Source of the DNA: Scortum barcoo
Taxonomy: Eukaryota > Chordata > Actinopteri > Centrarchiformes > Terapontidae
Direction of reading: 5' to 3'
Assembly: GCA_023238725.1 (NCBI GenBank)
Contig: CM041552.1
Location: 17,830,487 to 17,894,486 of the forward strand
Length of the DNA stretch: 64,000 bases
In this document: positions 57,313-64,000 of the stretch, in pieces
Layout of the letters: each line of letters opens with the position of its first letter
Position numbering within the stretch: position 1 is the stretch's first letter
Position numbers and translations under genes: made by a program
The notes under the pieces: generated by a model
What the model saw: only the letters and a program-made list of their open reading frames with translations
Databases searched by the model: none
What the model was told of the DNA's origin: nothing

Positions 57313-58321
57313 TGCATATACGTCTTGAAACAAACTTTCCCCAGGTAGCTAAATGACCAAAAGTGCTGAGTCCTCATCAGCACTTCCCAAAAGTTCCTGA
57401 AATTCAACGAAGTGAACACGAAGTGAAAGTCAGTAAGATGGCCTTTACTGGCAGAGCAGAGAAGTTTGGTCTGGCCTGGAGAGAAACACACATGTAGACA
57501 TGGAGACAAGCAACTTAATAACCAGTGTTTTCAAATTGTGCCATCTCGTGCCTGCTTAAGTTTTGTTGAAGTGGCAACGAAATCCTCAATAACAACGTGA
57601 CTCATACAATAGGAACTAAAGCTGTGGTAATCTGTCTTTAATCCACTAAAATTAAGAAAAACAACAGATCACAGTTGCCTTTGGTAAGAGCTGACAATGA
57701 AAATATTCCCGACGATGTGGCATTGTTAAGCTGACTCATTATTTACTATGAAGCTTCCCACCTGTTGCACATCACGCTCTCCTCGCTCATCCACTCTTAA
57801 AGACAGCTGTGATCCTGTTCGGCACAGTGAAAGCAAGCAAGATTTTCTCCTTTCTGTAAAAGCTGCAGTGGAACTGTAATTCTGTTTCTAGCTCTCCTAC
57901 GACTCAAACCATGGAAATAGACCAGTAAGATAGCTCTTCAACTCCTTCACATGCTCCTCCAAAAAAAGAGGAACTACATAGCGTCTCTTTCAGTGCATGG
58001 AAACTTTATAAAGAATCACAGGTTTTCTGCTGTGTCACAGTACCTAAGTTTTTCCACAACAGTCTTGAGTTTGTGTGCTGGAAATTCCCTGAATGTAGAA
58101 AATGGGGAGCGTCTACACACAGTGTCCTGACTGGAGATAAAGCCAGCGCTCCTCCTCTTAACACCTCTCTATAAAACGCACAGAGGTGAGAGATGACTGA
58201 TTGAATCTCACTTCCATATGTAATGAAATGGCACAGTTACGTAACTGTTTGTAATTTATTCATTGTTTTTAAAGGTCCGGTGAAATGACAGTTACTGTAG
58301 ACCGTCTTTAGCAGGAAGATG

Positions 58322-58428
58322 CACCACCCACACCTCTCTCACCTCCACCCACACCTCTCTCACCTCCACACACACCTCTCTCACCTCCACACACACCTCT
58401 CTCACCTCCACACACACTTCTCTCACCC
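58322..58428. repeat. 21-bp minisatellite, about five copies
   Basis: Tandem units of 21 bp built on CACCTCTCTCACCTCCA are nearly identical; in one frame they read the seven-residue repeat HLSHLHT. The first unit has CCC for CAC, and the last copy has a C-to-T change and is incomplete. Confidence 0.93.
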
Positions 58429-59093
58429 GTCATGTTACATGGGAGAAATAGTAATTAGACTTTATGTATGTTCTCCTAATTGTAGGCTGAGCCCCAGGAG
58501 TATAAAAGTGGGGGGTTATGACTCAAATACTCTGTGAAATAACACACTTAACACAGCTACACAAGATAAGATCTTGGATAAAGTATTTTCATATTTCACT
58601 GTGCCTTTAAGACTTTCTACCCCTACTATAACCAGTGAGGTAATATTGTGTCACAGTTTACTGACTCGCCAGCATCCTGGTGTTCGGTGCGTCATAACCT
58701 AAATTACCAGTCGTGCAGTTGCAGCGTTTAGTGGCATGACAAACCACCCATCAACTTGAAAAAATGTTTTGATCGTCATATGGCAGCGCCCATAATAACC
58801 AGCAGTTTATCCAAACTAAACCACTTTAAGATGACCAGTTTTTGATGGGAATCAAGGTAGCAGCACAGCAGCCTCCTGCGCCAGCTTATTGGCAATCACG
58901 GCCATGATAGAAGATAAATATTGATATATCGCCTTGATGCGCTCCCGGTGTGAATCCGAGCATGCACTCGCTGCCCGTACCTCTTCTGTACTCACTGCTC
59001 TTTCCAGCGTTACCCAGAATGCCAAAGCCACGTTGCCATGGACACCACTACAGCCGTTCAGCAGAAAACCAGCCACACACACACATAACATAC

Positions 59094-59118
59094 AAAAAAA
59101 AAAAAAAAAAAAAAAAAA
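59094..59118. repeat. Poly-A run
   Basis: About 25 consecutive A residues follow CACACACACATAACATAC. It may mark an old retrotransposon tail, but no body is recognised upstream. Confidence 0.95.
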
Positions 59119-60046
59119 TTCCCTCATCTGTCTGCGACCTCCTTATTTGCAAGTCTGTCTGCCTCGCCGTCTGCATCTGTTGGCTTGTGTAACTTCCTGT
59201 CTGAGTCACCACCTGCCCGTCTGCATATCTGTCTGCCCACCTGCTTCAGCACCTCCAGTTAGACCTCAAAGAGACATTATTTTCTTTTCAAGAGAGAAAA
59301 ACGAGGAAACAATGGTCTTTTTTTCTCCTTTTTTCTCCTTTTTTCTCACAGGCCTTGGCTTTTATATGCCACAATACAATATAATACTATTTATTATCCT
59401 TGTGGAACGTTTTATATATTCCCTCTCCTTCATTTCTCACCTCTTTCTCCTTTACTTTCTCTCCCAGCCCTCAGTTGTGCTCCCAGCTTACAGGCAGGCA
59501 GGAAGGCTGGCCGAGGGGCTGCTGTCCCTCTGCCAAAGCTAACAGCGAGCGAGGATGAAAGGCCACCTCTCATTGCCCTGCCTGGCCCGCTGCTGTCAAA
59601 ACCAGTACGCTTCACATCGGTTGAGAAAACGTGTTCATCGTGCTTTACAGCCACGCCAGCTCTGCGGTCATACCCCGCGAAAATGGTGAAATAACTTTGG
59701 AGTCCGCTCAAAATACAATGGAGCTCTTGTTTGTGTTTTGACTTCAATCTGGGCCCTGCTTTCCAAAAATAAGAACAGAGGATGTAAACGGCCTTTCTTT
59801 TACTCCTTTCCCCCCTGCGCATGTCTCTCATGAGTAAATCTGCCCGGCCAAATGATCTTTCATTAACGTGCGCTGGCTCTGCATGTGTACCACCTTGCAC
59901 ACAGAAAATGAGCACACAAGCGTCTGATTCACGCCCACCTTACATTTGTAGCAAGCCAGTGGTGAGACAGTGTGCAGACGGTGGAAGCGTCAACGTGGAC
60001 ATCAATAACTCATCTTTCACGGGGAGAAATGTGAAGCTATAATGTG

Positions 60047-60245
60047 CAGCTGGTTAGCTTAGCTTAGCATATTTACAGGAGACACGGGGAACCAGCTAGC
60101 CTTGCTCTGTTTTAACCTCTCCTCTAAAGCTCATTCATTTTTAAATAAATCCAGTTTTTTTTCAGTCTGTACAAATTTAAAAAAGAAGAAGTTACAGTTA
60201 CATAGGACTAGACTATTTCTTGGAAGAGACAAGTGACTTCTTTTT
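60047..60245 (+). repeat. Dispersed fish repeat, copy B (TTAGCTTAGCTTAGCA family)
   Basis: It contains GGTTAGCTTAGCTTAGCATA, CTCTAAAGCTCATTCATTTT, AGTCTGTACAAATTTAAAA and GACTATTTCTTGGAAGAGAC. This is the middle and right part of the family seen at 31,440. Confidence 0.75.
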
Positions 60246-60894
60246 GCTAATGTCAGCTAACCATTTGCTAGCTCTAGCTTCAAATTTAGTGCAGAGATAC
60301 AAGATTGCCATAAATCCTCTCATCTAACACTCCACAAGAATCCAAGCACGTGTACCTCCCTTTACCTTTTTGTCACAGAAGATGTCACGATAGGGAAAGT
60401 TTAAATGATAAAGTGAATAATAGTATTTTCAGGGTCTGCTACCTCTGCTAAGCATAATCTCACCCCTATAAAGTGAACCAGTGGTGGCACGCCATTCTCC
60501 CATACTGACATCATTCACACCATCGGTGCGTGCTGGTCCTACCAGGTCTTTATCTAATCTGTCAGGCAGAGGGCCTTTTTGTCTCTGTGTACTTGGTATT
60601 CTGATGTCAGTCAGTGTGCTGGACGTACCGTCACCTCTTCTCCAGCGAACAGAGAACAGAACGCGCAGTGATGACATTTAGATGATTAGCAGCCTCCGGG
60701 TGAGACGTCCGGTGCTCCCACTTCACTGCTGAATACGCGTGTGTCTGTGTTTTTTCTAATAGTGCCTTTGTATCAGGGCGCGTTGTGTGTGTTTATACAT
60801 TCAGACAGGACAGAAGTGTTTACATGTATTGGACAGTGGCTTGCTATGTCATCTTTCATAACGTACAAACGTTTCTGTATTATATCTTGCCTGC

Positions 60895-61140
60895 TTAAAG
60901 GGGAACTTCATCCATTTTATACATCAGAATCTGTTTAAAGGTCTTCAGGAGTGCACAGATTTTTCGTCTTTGGTTGAGGTGAAAGGCCACAGCAGCAGCC
61001 ACCAGCATAAGACACCTGAATTACTCATCACGCTGTCTGCAGTCGGGTTGCACTGTGGGTAATGTTTGTGATTTTGACAAGGGAGTTGGTGAGTCAGTCG
61101 TTGTTGTGAGTCAGTGTTACAGGAGAACAACGTTGAAATT
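60895..61140 (+). repeat. Possible partial copy of the TTAAAGGGG element
   Basis: It begins TTAAAGGGGAACTTCATCCA, close to the start of the intron-12 element of DNER (TTAAAGGGGAACTACACATA). No right terminus is found, and the resemblance fades after about 100 bases. Confidence 0.4.
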
Positions 61141-63189
61141 GTGGGTTATTATTAAACCTTTTAAGACAAGTCACAAGAATGATGCTCCTCTCAAAATTTA
61201 CAAAATACAGTGTGTCAGTCAGTGTTGATGCTCATGATTGCAGAATGTTTGTGCAGGTCCATCGACTAGTAGTGAGGAATTTGCAGACGGACAGATCGAT
61301 AATAAGACCTGCTGTAAGAAATAAGAAAGCTGAAGCACTTACGTGGTACAGCTGAGTGTCTGCAGTTCTGTCCAGCCACCATGTCTGAGGAACGCATCGC
61401 TACCTACCTCAATGAGGACTAAACAGAAATTTCTGGAAACATGACAACACAGTCAAATCAGAACGTGCACTGTTTATTTGTATGTACTGTAAGCATGATT
61501 TAAAGGGTTGAATCGTTTGTTTGTTTGTTTGCATGGGAAGGGAGAGGTGTTGAAAAGCAGTCCGGATCCTGGTCCAGGGTAACGAGTGTGTTTTCTCTGC
61601 TGGCACTGTTCTCACTCATCAGGAGGAGCCAGACTGGGCGACAGTTCAGGGCTTCCCTCAGATCCACTGATTGACCCAGGCTGTTTGGCTCACCCCAGAT
61701 AAAAGACAGCGCTCTCTGGACAGCGAGGCCGACTGCTTTCTCAAGTTCAGTCGTCATTCCTTTTCTGTTTTCCTGACATATGCAAGTTTAAAATTGCCGT
61801 TGCCACTGAAATGTTCTCTGTTTTACACTGGTATGACTTGAGTCTTGATGGCCTTATAAACATATGATGTCTCTGCTGTGAGTGTACAAAACAGTCTGTG
61901 CAAAAATCTGAACTAGATGAACCCGCGACATGCTTGGTAGGCCAATCGTGATGGACCCCGGTGTGGCGCTCAGGTACAGCAGTTACACTATTTGTATGTG
62001 CCTTGACCATATAGCATGTGTTGGTCGGGGGGGAAAAAAGGGTTATTAATGCCCTTTTTTTTCATTTGCATTGCAAATTTATGTGGGTGATACCACATTT
62101 AGTGGGCAGGAATTAAAAAAAGTACCTGGCACCAGTGTCATTAGAGTGGAAAGTTAATGTGTAGCTCAGCTTGGACACATTTTATTACCATCACTGGAAT
62201 ATGGAGAATCTTGCTCTATAGTAGGCTGTATAGAGGAGGTTGGAACTGTGAAAGCGTCTTTTCATACACACTGAGGTGCTCCTGTCTTGACTTACATTGA
62301 AACACTCAGACTCTGTTTTGTACTGACACACACACACACACATACATACACAGCATTTTCTTCTCACCGCGCAACACAAGCAAGCAAATACACACACAAA
62401 AAAAGAAAAAAAATTCATCCACCTCTGCATGCCGTGGCAAGCGGAGCCAGCTGCACTGTGCTGATTCAATACGTTCAGAGGAATGTTAACAACCTCCTCA
62501 GGAATGCTGCATTCCCAAGCAGTAGATTCCCAGTCATGTTGGGGGCTCCAGACACAGGGGCCTGCCGAGGGAGGACGCCAGGATAACCTCAGTCTCTTAC
62601 AGTGCAACGGTTGTGTTTTATATATAGAACGTCCTGCCATCATCGTTATGCTGGGTTCACTTACCGTCTTTATCCAGTGTCCTATATTTGACTAAAATAT
62701 ATCGGGAATTTAATTTTTTTACATATACAAACAAAGAGACATTTTATAGTTGAAATAGAAACTTGTAAGTGCTCTCTGGTGGACTAACTATGTAATATTA
62801 GCAGTATTTCGAAGTTACCTATAAAAATGTATTATCTTGTTAACTTAAAATCGATTCACTTGCCCTTTTCTGGAGCTTTCCACCATGCTGGAAAAAACTA
62901 GAAAGTGGTCACTGAGTTAAGATTATTTGTGGAACTAATGTTACCAAGGTCAAAACTGAACTTTTCATGCTCTACCTAAAAATGTTTTGGTATGCTTGTT
63001 ACTTGTTATTTGTTGTGTACTTGTAATTGGAGGACATATGCAAAGCCAATATATCTGAAACAAGTTAAAATCAGAAGATTGGCTCTGGGACTGAGTGGTC
63101 TGCTTTGTCCGGGATTTTTGTTTCTGAGTAGATTCAGTAAAAATGCGACTTCAACATAGTACAATAATTCAACATTCTTCAAATAAATG

Positions 63190-63400
63190 TATTCACTTTC
63201 TTAATGAGAGTCAATTGAGAAGATTATTACTCTGATTTCTTCAACATACGAAGCCACAGCCAGGACAGTTAGCTTAGCTTAGCATAAAGACTAGAAACAG
63301 ATTGAAATAGCTAACAAGTCAAGCTGTTTCTTGGCCAGGATCAGTCACTTCCTGGAGTCTCCACGGCTTGCCTGGCTACTGGTTAACATGTTATATAGTT
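63190..63400 (+). repeat. Dispersed fish repeat, copy C (TTAGCTTAGCTTAGCA family)
   Basis: It contains GCCACAGCCAGGACAGTTAG, CTTAGCTTAGCATAAAGACT and TTTCTTGGCCAGGATCAGTC. Compared with copy B, the central part is deleted. Confidence 0.75.
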
Positions 63401-64000
63401 AGTTAAGAGGCACTGTTTGTGTATTTTGCTTACTTTTGGATGGAGCCAAGCTAGCTGTTTCCTATCTGAAAGGGTAATTTTATTTGGAAATCACAAGCTT
63501 CCTTTTGGAAGCCACTAATATCAGGTATTTTACTTACAGACCACCACTGCCAAAAACAAACCTGATATGCTTCCAAATAGCCATGAACCGGAGAATGAAC
63601 AAAAACAATCGTGTGTTCACATTGACATCTCATTTTGGAAAAGAACATAAACTTTTACTGACTGGAACAAAATGCGACAGTGAGGGGGCAAAAAGAGAAA
63701 ACAGGCACAGATTGAAAGATAGACAGCGTGTTTGTCTGCACCACCACTTTGTCCTTGGACCAGTGTCTGGGAAAGTTCCCAACACTGAAACGATGAGTTC
63801 CACAAGTGTTCCTGACTGTTGGTACCTTCACATCACAGTCTGTTCCCAGGCCTGATCCAACAGGACCGAACTGCTTTCCTCAACAACTCCCCCCTGTTCT
63901 GGTCTCTGCCCCTCTTCCTGTCACCTCAACCCTTCTCTTTTTTCCACATGTTCCCAAATCCTCTCCGTAGGGACAGGTACCTCCTCACTGATTCCTCCAA

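Larger units (their letters stand above)
56460..64000 (+). other. pid1: PID1 intron 2 (5' part)
   Basis: No further PID1 exon is found before the window ends. The region holds a CA/TATC microsatellite (57,254-57,312), a 21-bp minisatellite (58,322-58,428), a poly-A run (59,094-59,118), two copies of a fish repeat (60,047-60,245 and 63,190-63,400) and an element start near 60,895. The remaining sequence is ordinary intron. Confidence 0.85.

Noticed and set aside
58934..59542. A 202-codon + strand open frame in PID1 intron 2
   Set aside because: It runs through a poly-A tract (a run of Lys) and pyrimidine-rich low-complexity DNA. No family is recognised.
59430..59915. A 161-codon minus-strand open frame
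   Set aside because: No domain, no splice sites of note, and overlap with low-complexity sequence; best explained by chance.
63841..64000. Possible PID1 exon 3 at the window end
   Set aside because: No VTYLGK-like frame or PTB sequence is present up to base 64,000.

Overview
The window is animal nuclear DNA, almost certainly from a teleost fish, probably a percomorph with a fairly compact genome. The evidence is interrupted coding exons with GT/AG splice sites, vertebrate-specific proteins, many CA/GT and GATA microsatellites, Tc1-like and non-LTR transposon relics, and several short interspersed repeats I recognise as common in fish genomes. Only two protein-coding genes can be supported. 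Both lie on the + strand, head to tail.

Gene 1 is DNER (Delta/Notch-like EGF repeat-containing, a neuronal transmembrane protein). Bases 1-16,875 are the downstream part of its first intron. Exons 2-13 follow between 16,876 and 38,658, ending in a stop codon. Exon 1, with the signal peptide and first EGF repeat, lies upstream of the window. The twelve exons join in one frame (1,989 nt, 662 residues plus stop). They encode EGF repeats 2-10, a Thr/Pro-rich linker, a non-EGF domain, one transmembrane helix and a cytoplasmic tail. A 3' UTR with a long CA/TA microsatellite runs to a polyadenylation signal at 40,000.

Bases from about 40,026 to 44,690 are intergenic and hold a LINE tail, a truncated Tc1-like transposon and an inverted-repeat element. 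Gene 2 is PID1 (a PTB-domain adaptor). It has a CpG-rich promoter and 5' region (about 44,690-45,090), a ten-codon first coding exon at 44,957, an 11.3-kb intron and a second coding exon at 56,313-56,459. The exon or exons carrying most of the PTB domain lie beyond base 64,000. The same DNER-then-PID1 order and orientation occurs in human 2q36, so this is a conserved block.

The two proteins are not known to act together. The most notable points are the UG-rich splice signals around DNER exons 3, 6, 7, 10 and 12 (especially 14 TG units just before in-frame exon 10), a complete inverted-repeat element filling most of DNER intron 12, several unannotated intronic stretches that look like conserved regulatory elements, and the short DNER-PID1 spacing. 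I found no previously undescribed multi-gene system, tRNA, rRNA or CRISPR array.
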